From Bifidobacteriaceae bacterium (GTDB lineage: Bacteria > Actinomycetota > Actinomycetes > Actinomycetales > WQXJ01): 11,903 bases of DNA. The notes below the pieces were generated by a model. It worked only from the letters and a program-made list of their open reading frames with translations. It searched no databases and had not been told where the DNA came from. Positions 1 through 6,655 of this stretch are shown here, in pieces. Made by a program: the position numbers and the translations under genes. Location of the stretch: positions 1 through 11,903 of the forward strand of contig JAITLE010000215.1 of NCBI GenBank assembly GCA_031278075.1, read 5' to 3'. Each line of letters starts with the position of its first letter. Positions within the stretch are counted from its first letter, which is position 1.

Positions 1-108
1 CCCGCCCGGATCGGGGTCCACTGCCCCGGAATCGTCACAGGTCTCGGACCTGCGGAAACGCTTCCCGGGCAGGTTCACGGTCAAGGGGCGGGCCGCGGCG
101 CGGATCAC
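1..108 (-). CDS. N-terminal part of an unidentified protein (runs off the left edge)
   Basis: Reading the minus strand from a GTG at 108 gives at least 36 open codons to the window edge, beginning MIRAAARPLTVNLPGKRF. I do not recognise the family. The support is codon usage: position class 1 (1, 4, 7...) is about 85% G/C over bases 1-115, far above the other two classes, and drops just upstream of this GTG. The antisense plus frame shares the same signal, but it continues through the hairpin and into the pafBC 3' end until about 330, so it is judged the shadow. The gene would lie 84 bp downstream of pafBC on the same strand. There is no clear Shine-Dalgarno; a hairpin ends six bases before the GTG. 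The start does not resemble TatA, which often follows pafBC in other actinobacteria. Truncated, low to moderate confidence. Confidence 0.35.
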   Translation of the reverse strand, partial: MIRAAARPLTVNLPGKRFRRSETCDDSGAVDPDPGG

Positions 109-114
109 GTATCT

Positions 115-147
115 CTACACTTCTCGTCTCTGGCGGGAGAAGTGTAG
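115..147. promoter_or_regulatory. 11-bp perfect inverted repeat (hairpin or operator)
   Basis: CTACACTTCTC (115-125) is followed by an 11-base spacer and its exact reverse complement GAGAAGTGTAG (137-147). The arms are unusually AT-rich for this window. On the minus strand it lies 46 bp after the pafBC stop and ends six bases before the GTG of the truncated gene. There is no U-tract on either side, so it is a weak terminator candidate. The arm centres are 22 bp apart, about two helical turns, which fits a dimeric repressor site. An RNA hairpin controlling access to the downstream start is another possibility. Confidence 0.6.
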
Positions 148-192
148 GAATGGTGACGCCCGCTGCCTTCCCCCGCGCGTCGGCGCCGGCCC

Positions 193-2151
193 TCAGCCGC
201 TCAGGGCGGCGGCAGCCGCCGCCGCGACGCGGTCGCGGAGCTCCGGCGGGTTCAGCACCTCGATCGCGCCGCCCCCGCCCAGAGCCATCCGGGTGATCCA
301 TTCCGGGTTGGAGACGGCCAACCGGACCTGAAGGGACCCGCCAGCCAGCTCAGCTGGCGGCGCCAAGGTCTCCAGCCGTTCGGCGCGCCACCGCTCCCGG
401 GCCGCGAACACCACATCCGCCACGAGATCCGCCCGCCCCGACCAACCCGATCCATGCGGGCGGACCGGATGCGGCGTGGCCGCCTCGTCCGCCAAGGCGG
501 CGTCGGCGATCCTGTCCACCCTGAAATACCGCTCCGCCTCGGCCCTCAGATCCCAAGCCGCGAGCAGCCAGTGGTCGCCGACGGCGAACACCACGAGCGG
601 GTCGGCGACCCGCTCCGAATCCCTCCCAGCCTGGTCGACGTAGCGGAAGGACACCCTGCGACCTAACCGGATCGCGTCGCGCAGCGTCCCCAGGACCGCG
701 GGCGGCGGCGGCAAGCTGAGGTCCATCAAATCGGCTGGCCCCAGCGCCGCCTCCAGCTTGACTCGGGCTGTCTCCGCGGCCGACGCCTCCATCAGCCCGT
801 CCGCTTGCTCCAGGGAGCGCAAAGCCGCGATCAACGTGATCGCCTCGACGGCCGACAGCCGCATGGGCCGGTCCAACCCCTGCGGATCCACCAGCGCGAC
901 TTCTGACTCGTCCTCGGACCAGTCGAACTCGACCAGCTCCCCCCCGCCGCGACCGCGCCCGACGTCCAACCAGAGCAGATACAGATCCGCCCGCACCACG
1001 GCGAGGGTGGTCCCGAACCTGTCCGCCAACTCCGAAAGTGGCGTCCGGCCGCGGCCCCGCAGGTATGAGACCAGCGAAACCATCCGCGCGGCTCGCGCCG
1101 CGCCCGCCTGCCCCCCGGCGTTCTCGCGCCGCGCCGGGCCCGCCGCTGGATACTCGTTTGGCTGGCGCCCCGCGCCACGATGCGCCAGCGCCGCACCCTC
1201 CAGCCGGTGACGCACCGCGCCGCGCAGCCCCGCCGGCGCCACGACTTCCAACGCCGCCCCCCACGCCGCCAGCTCGAACAAGTCGGCTGCTGGGAGGCGC
1301 AACTCGCCGTGGTCCAACTTGGTGGCGCCCTCCGCCACCAGCACCCGGCTGGCCTCGGGTGTCGCCTTGACCCTGGCCGCGGCCGTCTCCTCACCCGCTA
1401 GCGCGGCCTGCAGCAAGGCGTGGGCCTGGCCGGGCGCCGGCCCCTCGAAGGCCTCCGCCGGCCCGACCGGCGTGACCGCCCCGACAATCCGGTCCAGGTT
1501 GAAAACCCGCCGCGCGTCCCTGTCACGGTCGTGTCCCAGCAGGTAGAACGCCTGACCGCGCTTCGCCAAGCGCCACGGCTCGACGTGGCGGCGGCCCACC
1601 TGGCCGCTGTGGCCCGTCAGGTAGTCGAAGGCGATCGCGCGTCTCTCCGCGATCGCGGAGATGATCTCGACCGCCCCCGACGCCCGCGTCCTGAGCGCGG
1701 TGTCCAACCCGCCGGGCCCGCCGAACCCGCCGGGCCCGCCGAACCCGCCCCCAGCCCCAGCCCCAGGCGAGGGCGGATCTGCCTCCCCCGGCGCTTCCAG
1801 CGCGGTCAATTTGGTCCGGGCCGCCGCCGCCGCCCGCTCGATCTCGCTGCCTCGCCATTCGGTCAGCGCCAGCGCCACCGCCGCGCGTTCGTCCGGGGTG
1901 AACTCCAGCGGCGGCATCGCGTAGCCGTCGCCGGCCAGGCGGTAGAGCCCGTCGGTCTCTTGGAGGGCCACGCCCAGGGCTCCGCGCAGGGCGTGTTTCA
2001 GCCGTTCGAATTGCCGTTGATCATCGATTTCCAGGTGGTCCATCAGCTGAGCCTTGGTCAACCCCCGCGGGTGCGCCAACAAGGCCGCGATCAGGTTCAA
2101 CAGCCGCGCGGCGGCCTGTCCCCTCCCCGGCGCCGGCGACTTAGCGTTCAT
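193..2151 (-). CDS. pafBC: Fused PafB-PafC WYL-domain DNA-damage-response regulator
   Basis: 652 residues containing two homologous regulator units. The PafB-like half has a winged HTH (about 12-75, RLLNLIAALLAHPRGLTKAQ), a middle region with TPDERAAVALAL, and a WYL domain (about 167-230) with its signature altered to F202-Y203-L204. The PafC-like half starts near 353 (ARMVSLVSYLRGRGRTPLSE), with a second HTH to about 400 and a second WYL domain (about 495-560) reading W528-L529-L530. In mycobacteria PafB and PafC are separate proteins that together activate the RecA-independent DNA-damage regulon; natural fusions are known in some actinobacteria. WYL domains are thought to sense ligands or nucleic acid. 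A glycine-rich insert (127-149) precedes the first WYL domain. The ATG at 2151 is chosen because it is the usual PafB start; the frame stays open to 2622 only as a shadow of the opposite gene. A GGTGGA abuts the ATG, too close for a normal ribosome site, so a leaderless mRNA is possible. No proteasome or tat genes are visible nearby. Confidence 0.93.
   Translation of the reverse strand: MNAKSPAPGRGQAAARLLNLIAALLAHPRGLTKAQLMDHLEIDDQRQFERLKHALRGALGVALQETDGLYRLAGDGYAMPPLEFTPDERAAVALALTEWRGSEIERAAAAARTKLTALEAPGEADPPSPGAGAGGGFGGPGGFGGPGGLDTALRTRASGAVEIISAIAERRAIAFDYLTGHSGQVGRRHVEPWRLAKRGQAFYLLGHDRDRDARRVFNLDRIVGAVTPVGPAEAFEGPAPGQAHALLQAALAGEETAAARVKATPEASRVLVAEGATKLDHGELRLPAADLFELAAWGAALEVVAPAGLRGAVRHRLEGAALAHRGAGRQPNEYPAAGPARRENAGGQAGAARAARMVSLVSYLRGRGRTPLSELADRFGTTLAVVRADLYLLWLDVGRGRGGGELVEFDWSEDESEVALVDPQGLDRPMRLSAVEAITLIAALRSLEQADGLMEASAAETARVKLEAALGPADLMDLSLPPPPAVLGTLRDAIRLGRRVSFRYVDQAGRDSERVADPLVVFAVGDHWLLAAWDLRAEAERYFRVDRIADAALADEAATPHPVRPHGSGWSGRADLVADVVFAARERWRAERLETLAPPAELAGGSLQVRLAVSNPEWITRMALGGGGAIEVLNPPELRDRVAAAAAAALSG
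1708..1766. repeat. Short tandem repeats encoding a Gly-rich linker in PafBC
   Basis: Two exact copies of the 18-mer CCCGCCGGGCCCGCCGAA (1708-1725, 1726-1743) are followed by the first six bases of a third copy, and shortly after by three exact copies of CCCCAG (1749-1754, 1755-1760, 1761-1766). On the minus strand they encode glycine-rich residues about 129-149 of PafBC, between the PafB middle region and the first WYL domain. Copy number is likely variable through slippage. The linker is probably disordered. Confidence 0.85.
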
Positions 2152-2159
2152 TCCACCAA

Positions 2160-2167
2160 CGTATACC
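2160..2167. promoter_or_regulatory. Candidate shared two-way -10 element between pafBC and the DUF3866 gene
   Basis: The 25-bp gap between the two divergent starts centres on the palindrome GTATAC (2161-2166), flanked by inverted CAACG (2157-2161) and CGTTG (2167-2171). Each strand reads TATAC in a -10-like position: ten bases lie between it and the GTG at 2177 on the plus strand, nine between it and the ATG at 2151 on the minus strand. That spacing would start both transcripts at or next to their start codons, giving leaderless mRNAs, which are common in actinobacteria. The hexamers (TATACC and TATACG) lack the final T of the TANNNT consensus, and I see no -35. A regulator site is an alternative. 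Confidence 0.4.
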
Positions 2168-2176
2168 GTTGATGGC

Positions 2177-3454
2177 GTGAGCAGCTCGATTGAGTGGGCG
2201 CGCGCCCAGGTCAAACGCGCCGACGAGCCGCAAGCCGGCGTCCAGCAGGTCGTCTGCGCCACCGCCGCCGGCCGCATCGTCCCCGCCCTCGCATACACCG
2301 AGTTGTTGTCCCCTCTCGCCGCCGGCGACTGGGTTTGGCTCAACCTGCGCGCCCTCGACCTCGAGCTCGGCACGGGTGGCGTCGCGTTCGTGGTGGCGCC
2401 CGCCCCGCCCGCCGACGCCGTGCCGCGCGTCCCGCTCCGCGCATCCCATCCCCCGCCCGCCGATGCCGTGCCCAGCGTCCCGCTCGCCGCATCCCATCCC
2501 CCGCCCGCCGACGCCGTGCCGCGCGCGTCGCTCCCAGCCGCGGCGGCCGCGGCGCTGGCGGGAGACCGGTCGGCATCGGGCGGCGGGAAAACCGCGCGGG
2601 CAGACTCCGGATACCTCGTCAAGGCGCGCTACACCCCGCTGCAGGTGGTCAAACGGGGCGTGGACGCCCCGCTGTCGCCGCACCACGCGGTGCTCCAGGC
2701 GGCCGAGTCGTTGGAGGGCATGCCGGTGGTGGTCGCGGATCTGCATTCGTCGCTCCCTGCGGTGTGCGCAGCGCTGGCCCACGACGCGGACCAAGCTGGG
2801 GCGGCCCGCCCACGGGTCGCGTACATCATGACGGACGGAGCGGCTCTCCCTCTGGCCTTTTCCCGCACGGTCGCGCGGCTCGTGGCGAACGGCGACCTGA
2901 GCGCCACGATCACCGCTGGCCAAGCCTATGGCGGGGACCACGAGGCGGTCTCGGCGCACTCGGCGCTGCTGACCGCCAGGCACGTGGTGGGCGCGGATTT
3001 GGCGATCTGCGTGCAAGGCCCGGGGAATCTTGGCACGGACACACGCTGGGGATTCTCCGGGGTGGCCGTAGGGGACGCGGTCAACGCGATCGCGACGCTC
3101 GGCGGCAGGCCGGTCGGATGCCTCAGAGTCTCGGGCGCCGATCCGCGGCCGCGCCACAGGGGGCTGTCCCACCACTCGCTGACGGCCTTTGGCCAAGTCG
3201 CCCTGCTCGCGGCCGACTTGGCTGTGCCTGTCCTGACGGGACCCCTCAGCGAACTCGGGGCTGAGATCGCGGCGGCGGCCCAGCCGCTCGCGGACCGGCA
3301 CCGGCTGAGGTTCGTGGGAGTGGACGGTTTGGATGAGGTCCTCGCAGCCACGCCCGGCCTCAGCACGATGGGCCGAGACTACCTGGCAGATCCGGCCGCG
3401 TTCCTGGCCGCGGCCGCGGCCGGACGGCTCGCCTGGGAGCTGCTCACGAGTTGA
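2177..3454 (+). CDS. DUF3866 family protein with a repeat-expanded linker
   Basis: 425 residues from a GTG at 2177 (MSSSIEWARAQVKRAD). No biochemical function is established for this actinobacterial family. Family hallmarks seen: an N-terminal domain (about 1-74) with ALAYTELLSPLAAGDWV and LGTGGVAFVVA; the restart GYLVKARYTPLQ near 143; SPHHAVL; GPGNLGTDTRWGFSG (281-295); and the His/Arg-rich RPRHRGLSHHSLTAFGQ (R326-H327, S331-H332-H333). There is no signal peptide or membrane segment, so it is probably cytosolic. Three 16-residue repeats (76-123) followed by an Ala/Gly/Ser-rich stretch separate the two parts; my recollection of the family is that this joint is short. The frame stays open upstream to 2054, but that part overlaps the pafBC N-terminus; the ATG at 2172 is in another frame and stops after two codons. 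The last 11 bp overlap the end of coaE on the other strand. The family is often found near pafBC or rpsA-coaE loci in related genomes, as far as I know. Confidence 0.9.
   Translation: MSSSIEWARAQVKRADEPQAGVQQVVCATAAGRIVPALAYTELLSPLAAGDWVWLNLRALDLELGTGGVAFVVAPAPPADAVPRVPLRASHPPPADAVPSVPLAASHPPPADAVPRASLPAAAAAALAGDRSASGGGKTARADSGYLVKARYTPLQVVKRGVDAPLSPHHAVLQAAESLEGMPVVVADLHSSLPAVCAALAHDADQAGAARPRVAYIMTDGAALPLAFSRTVARLVANGDLSATITAGQAYGGDHEAVSAHSALLTARHVVGADLAICVQGPGNLGTDTRWGFSGVAVGDAVNAIATLGGRPVGCLRVSGADPRPRHRGLSHHSLTAFGQVALLAADLAVPVLTGPLSELGAEIAAAAQPLADRHRLRFVGVDGLDEVLAATPGLSTMGRDYLADPAAFLAAAAAGRLAWELLTS
2402..2545. repeat. Three 48-bp tandem repeats inside the DUF3866 gene
   Basis: Copies at 2402-2449, 2450-2497 and 2498-2545 encode APPADAVPRVPLRASH, PPPADAVPSVPLAASH and PPPADAVPRASLPAAA. 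The unit is a multiple of three, so expansion or contraction keeps the frame. Copies 1 and 2 differ at few bases; copy 3 diverges in its second half. The unit is Pro/Ala-rich and sits in an interdomain linker. The antisense reading of the same repeats creates the GTASAGGGW-type repeats in the spurious upstream extension of the pafBC frame. Confidence 0.92.
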
Positions 3455-4079
3455 CGGGCCCGGCGCCGTCAGGGGCGCCCCGGCCCGCCAGCCCAATCGC
3501 GGGCAAGAGGACCTCGTCCACTTGGCGCCGGAGCAGCGCGGGGCTGCCAGAGCCGTCCAACACCACATGGGCGGCCGCCTCGCGTTGGGCGTCAGTGGCC
3601 TGGGCGGCGAGCCGCGCCCTGGCCTGGCCGAGGCTGAGGCCGCGCGCGGCCGCCCGCTCCAACCGGAGCCTCGTCGGGGCTGAGACGGTCACGACCAGAT
3701 CGAAGTCGCCGGCTTGGCCGGTCTCCACCAGGAGCGGGATGTCGAGCACCGCCACCGGCGCGCCGGCGGCCCGCTGCCGTTCCATGAAGGCGGCGCTCGC
3801 GCGCCGCACCAGCGGGTGGACTATCTCCTCCAAGCGCCGCCGCGCCACCGGGTCGCCGAACACGATCCCGCCCAACGCGGCCCGATCCAACGATCCGTCC
3901 AAGGCGGCCACACCTGGTCCGAATTCGCTCAGCACCGCTGCCAACGCGGCGCTCCCCGGCGCGAGGACGTCGCGGGCGAACCGGTCGGCGTCGCCCACCG
4001 GGACGCCCAATTGGCGCAAGCGGGCCGAGACGGTTGACTTGCCGGCGGCGATCCCGCCGGTCAACGCGACCCGCAGCAT
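3444..4079 (-). CDS. coaE: Dephospho-CoA kinase
   Basis: 211 residues, the usual CoaE length. It phosphorylates the 3'-hydroxyl of dephospho-CoA with ATP, the last step of coenzyme A synthesis, in the cytosol. Seen: the Walker A loop GGIAAGKST (8-16) right after the start MLRVALT, the DAD motif (30-32), an IVHPLVR segment, the LDIPLLVE strand typical of the family, a DFDLVVTVSAP segment, and a lid-type helix (LAAQATDAQREAAAHVVLD). The ATG at 4079 matches the conserved N-terminus; GAGGG lies directly before it, closer than an ideal ribosome site. The gene follows rpsA on the same strand with a 96-bp gap, an order common in actinobacteria. A perfect palindrome in that gap ends 15 bases before the ATG, so read-through or an internal promoter must supply expression. 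The 3' end overlaps the DUF3866 gene by 11 bp. Confidence 0.96.
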   Translation of the reverse strand: MLRVALTGGIAAGKSTVSARLRQLGVPVGDADRFARDVLAPGSAALAAVLSEFGPGVAALDGSLDRAALGGIVFGDPVARRRLEEIVHPLVRRASAAFMERQRAAGAPVAVLDIPLLVETGQAGDFDLVVTVSAPTRLRLERAAARGLSLGQARARLAAQATDAQREAAAHVVLDGSGSPALLRRQVDEVLLPAIGLAGRGAPDGAGPVNS

Positions 4080-4094
4080 CCCTCAAGAATAAGC

Positions 4095-4122
4095 TGGGCG
4101 GGGGGACGCGTCCCCCCGCCCA
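4095..4122 (-). terminator. Perfect 28-bp palindrome between rpsA and coaE
   Basis: The 14-base half TGGGCGGGGGGACG (4095-4108) is followed at once by its exact reverse complement (4109-4122). In RNA it would form a 12-bp stem, mostly G-C, around a four-base loop. On the minus strand it begins 54 bp past the rpsA stop and is followed by the moderately T-rich AGCTTATTCTT, so it resembles a factor-independent terminator or attenuator for rpsA. It ends 15 bases before coaE, so some read-through would be needed if coaE has no promoter of its own. Confidence 0.65.
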
Positions 4123-4175
4123 ACGTGCGCTTGTGCGCTCGAACGCGGCCGCGCCCCTGGTTCCGCGCGGCGCCG

Positions 4176-5648
4176 CTAGTTGCTGGTCAGTTTCTCGCGC
4201 AACGCGGCCAACGCCTCGTCGGAGGCGAGCGTCCCGCCGGATCCCGCCACATCGGACGAGTAGTTCGACGCGGAGCCGTCCTCGACCGCCGCGTTCTGAT
4301 CGGCCCGCCGCGCGGACTGGACCTGCGCCTTGTGCGCCTGCCAGGCCGCCAACGCGTCCGCATAGGCCTGCTCCCAGGCCTCCCGCTGGGCCTCGAAGCC
4401 CTCGATCCACTCGTTCGCGCTGGGGTCGAACCCCTCCGGATACTTGTAATTGCCGTCGTCGTCGTATTCGGCGGCCATGCCGTAAAGCGCCGGGTCGAAC
4501 GTCGAGTCGTCGCCCTCCGGGTCCACGCCCTCGTTCGCCTGCTTGAGCGAGAGCGAGATGCGGCGGCGGTCCAAGTCGATGTCGATCACCTTGACGAAAA
4601 CGGTCTCGCCCACCTTGACGACCTGCTCCGGCTGCTCCACGTGGCGCACCGCCAGCTCCGAGATGTGCACCAAGCCCTCGATGCCGTCCTCGACTGAGAC
4701 GAACGCGCCGAACGGCACCAGCTTCGTCACCCGGCCCGGCACCACTTGCCCGATGGCGTGCGTCCGGGCGAACAACTGCCACGGATCCTCTTGGGTCGCT
4801 TTGAGCGACAGCGAGACGCGCTCCCTGTCCAACTCGACGGACAAGACCTCGACTGTGACCTCTTGGCCCACCTTGACGACCTCGTCCGGATGGTCGATGT
4901 GCTTCCAAGACAACTCGGAGACATGGACCAGGCCGTCGACCCCGCCCAGGTCCACGAACGCGCCGAAGTTGACGATCGAGGAGACCACACCGGTGCGGAC
5001 CTGGCCTTCGCGCAGCTGCGCCAAGAACGTGGAACGCACCTCGGATTGGGTCTGCTCCAACCAGGAGCGACGCGAGAGCACCACATTATTGCGGGTCTTG
5101 TCGAGTTCGATGATCTTGGCGTCGAGCTCCTGGCCCACATAAGGCAGCAGGTCGCGCACGCGTCGCATCTCCACCAACGACGCCGGCAGGAAGCCCCTGA
5201 GGCCGATGTCGACGATCAGGCCGCCCTTGACGACCTCGATCACTGTGCCGGTGACGACGCCGTCCACCTCTTTGATCTTCTCTATGGCGCCCCATGCGCG
5301 CTCGTATTGCGCGCGCTTCTTCGAGAGGATCAAACGACCCTCTTTGTCCTCTTTCGTCAGGACTAGGGCTTCGATCCGTTCACCTGCGGAGACGATCTCC
5401 GACGGGTCCACGTCGTGCTTGATTGAGAGTTCGCGTGAGGGGATGACGCCCTCGGTCTTGTAGCCGATGTCGACGAGCACCTCGTCGCGGTCCACCTTGA
5501 CTACGGTGCCTTCCACGATGTCGCCATCGTTGAAGTACTTGATCGTGCCGTCTATTGCGGCGAGCAGGTCCTCGCTGGAGCCGATGTCGTTGACTGCGAC
5601 CTCGGGAACCGGCGCTTCGGAAACCGGCGCGGGTAAGGAAGTTGACAT
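4176..5648 (-). CDS. rpsA: 30S ribosomal protein S1
   Basis: 490 residues, the expected size for the four-domain actinobacterial S1. It binds mRNA on the 30S subunit and helps initiation. Four S1 (OB-fold) repeats are visible: about 41-110 (DGDIVEGTVVKVDRDEVLVD), 128-194 (VDGVVTGTVIEVVKGGLIVD), 215-283 (GQVRTGVVSSIVNFGAFVDL) and 300-369 (GQVVPGRVTKLVPFGAFVSV). Repeats 3 and 4 keep the F-GAFV and GLVH-SEL motifs best. The N-terminus (VAVNDIGSSEDLLAAIDGTIKYFNDGD) matches the actinobacterial form. The tail (370-490) is acidic and rich in Trp, Tyr and Gln, probably disordered. The ATG at 5648 has no strong Shine-Dalgarno; S1 genes are often autoregulated through their leader, but no such element can be proven here. 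The coding strand carries no sign of damage or transfer. coaE follows. Confidence 0.97.
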   Translation of the reverse strand: MSTSLPAPVSEAPVPEVAVNDIGSSEDLLAAIDGTIKYFNDGDIVEGTVVKVDRDEVLVDIGYKTEGVIPSRELSIKHDVDPSEIVSAGERIEALVLTKEDKEGRLILSKKRAQYERAWGAIEKIKEVDGVVTGTVIEVVKGGLIVDIGLRGFLPASLVEMRRVRDLLPYVGQELDAKIIELDKTRNNVVLSRRSWLEQTQSEVRSTFLAQLREGQVRTGVVSSIVNFGAFVDLGGVDGLVHVSELSWKHIDHPDEVVKVGQEVTVEVLSVELDRERVSLSLKATQEDPWQLFARTHAIGQVVPGRVTKLVPFGAFVSVEDGIEGLVHISELAVRHVEQPEQVVKVGETVFVKVIDIDLDRRRISLSLKQANEGVDPEGDDSTFDPALYGMAAEYDDDGNYKYPEGFDPSANEWIEGFEAQREAWEQAYADALAAWQAHKAQVQSARRADQNAAVEDGSASNYSSDVAGSGGTLASDEALAALREKLTSN

Positions 5649-5768
5649 ATAGGGTTGAACTCGTTAACTGTTGTTTCGGACATAGGACAGCCAACGACCA
5701 GGTCAGTCAGACCGGGCCGATGGCGTGAACACCCTACCATCGTGCGCGAGCGCCTCGGCCCGGCATCC
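5649..5768 (-). promoter_or_regulatory. rpsA: rpsA upstream region with a candidate -10 box
   Basis: This 120-bp gap separates the deoR-type gene from rpsA on the same strand. It is AT-richer than its surroundings, especially 5649-5690. On the minus strand TAGGGT (5736 down to 5731) fits TANNNT and would give a leader of about 80 bases. No convincing -35 is present. GGTC-N5-GACC (5701-5713) is a short inverted repeat in the leader. I see no terminator after the regulator gene, so read-through into rpsA cannot be excluded. Confidence 0.3.
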
Positions 5769-6557
5769 TCAAACCGTAATCACTTCGATACCAAGCGCCT
5801 CGAACTGGGTTTTCGCCGCGGGCGCGATGCCCTGGTCCGTGACCAGCTTGGCGACATCCTGGGCGCGACAGATCTGGGCGAACGCCCGCCGCCCGATCTT
5901 CGACGAGTCCGCCACGGCGACCACCTCAGCGGCCGCCCGGACCAGGAGCGAATTGGTCGACACCTCCGCGTCGGAGTGGGCGCTGGCGCCGAAGCCGGCG
6001 TCGAAGCCGTCCACCCCGAGGAACAACACGTCCACCGAGAGGGACTCGATGGAGCGTTCCGCCAGCGGCCCGAACAGCTCGTATGAATGCTGGCGCACCA
6101 CTCCCCCGGTGACGACCAACTTCAGATAGGGCCGCGCCAGCAGCTCGGCGGCCAGGTTGACAGCGTTGGTGACGACGGTGAGCGTCTGCGCCGCGCCGTC
6201 CTGGCTGGCCAGATCGGCCCGGGCGGCGATCGCCCGGGCCACTTCCAGGGTGGTGGTGCCCCCGTTGAGGGCGACCACCCCGCCCACCGGGGCGAGAGCC
6301 GCGGCCCGCACGCCGATCCCCCTTTTTTGATCGGCTGCGCGCTGGGTCTTGAAGCGCAGCGGCAGGTCGTAGGCGGCTGAGTTGGCGACCGCGCCCCCGT
6401 GGGTGCGGGTCGCGAGCCGCTGTTGGTCGAGATAGACGAGGTCGCGGCGGATGGTCGCGGCGGAGGCGCCGAGTTGGCCGACGGCCTGGTCGACATCGAC
6501 TTTGCCGTTTTGGGCGAGCATTTCGAGCAAGCTCGCCAGGCGCGCGTGGCGGTCCAC
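5769..6557 (-). CDS. DeoR/GlpR-family sugar-phosphate-responsive transcriptional regulator
   Basis: 262 residues, a typical DeoR-family length. The N-terminal winged HTH (about 2-57) contains SAATIRRDLVYLDQQ, the family recognition helix region, and RTHGGAV. The C-terminal effector domain (about 70-262) has the ISOCOT/DeoRC motifs: LNGGTTTLEVARAI (97-110), TNAVNLAAEL, VTGGVVR with ELFGPLAE, FLGVDGFDAGFGASAHSD (179-196) and VADSSKIGRRAF. Family members usually repress an adjacent catabolic operon and release DNA on binding a phosphorylated sugar. It starts with GTG at 6557, preceded by an excellent AGGAG six bases upstream. It is divergent from the ROK kinase with a 98-bp gap, so it most likely controls the kinase-isomerase-aldolase genes and itself. 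The closest named types would be AgaR or GlpR; the effector cannot be told from sequence alone. Confidence 0.93.
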   Translation of the reverse strand: MDRHARLASLLEMLAQNGKVDVDQAVGQLGASAATIRRDLVYLDQQRLATRTHGGAVANSAAYDLPLRFKTQRAADQKRGIGVRAAALAPVGGVVALNGGTTTLEVARAIAARADLASQDGAAQTLTVVTNAVNLAAELLARPYLKLVVTGGVVRQHSYELFGPLAERSIESLSVDVLFLGVDGFDAGFGASAHSDAEVSTNSLLVRAAAEVVAVADSSKIGRRAFAQICRAQDVAKLVTDQGIAPAAKTQFEALGIEVITV

Positions 6558-6655
6558 GTCCTTCTCCTAGAGTGCGATTCGATCATCGGTTACGATTTGA
6601 CGCCAACGATACGCGCGGAATCGCGCAGCGGCTAGACAGAATTCGGGTGAGGATA
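6558..6655. promoter_or_regulatory. Divergent control region between the DeoR-type gene and the ROK kinase
   Basis: This gap holds an AT-rich island (6571-6612) in a GC-rich setting. The heptamer GAATCGC occurs inverted (GCGATTC, 6574-6580) and direct (6618-6624), and CGAT recurs at 6575, 6580, 6593 and 6607. ATCG-N4-CGAT (6585-6596) is a small inverted repeat. TACGAT (6591-6596) fits a plus-strand -10 with a leader of about 53 bases, but has no good -35. AGGAG near 6565-6569 is the ribosome site of the regulator gene. These are plausible DeoR operators; the exact site is an inference. Confidence 0.4.

Noticed and set aside
38..52. CAGGTC-TCG-GACCTG inverted repeat
   Set aside because: Six-base arms with a three-base loop are common by chance at this GC content, and it lies inside the likely truncated gene.
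2..330. Plus-strand open frame at the left edge (SSQVSDLRKRFPGRFTVKG...)
   Set aside because: Its codon signal fades after about 115, and it would need to run through the hairpin and antisense to pafBC; the minus frame explains the signal better.
2054..2176. Upstream extension of the DUF3866 frame
   Set aside because: It overlaps the pafBC N-terminus on the other strand and has no family similarity; the GTG at 2177 fits the promoter and the conserved N-terminus.
2152..2622. 157-residue N-terminal extension of the pafBC frame with GTASAGGGW repeats
   Set aside because: It is the antisense of the DUF3866 gene and its 48-bp repeats; the conserved PafB start is at 2151.
4176..5648. Several plus-strand frames of 150-200 codons opposite rpsA
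   Set aside because: They are shadows of rpsA, whose four S1 domains are unmistakable.
5552..5683. Out-of-frame leader ORF starting MSETTVNEFNP before rpsA
   Set aside because: It overlaps the first 97 bases of rpsA in another frame, has no ribosome site, and soon becomes Arg/Pro-rich in the manner of a shadow frame.
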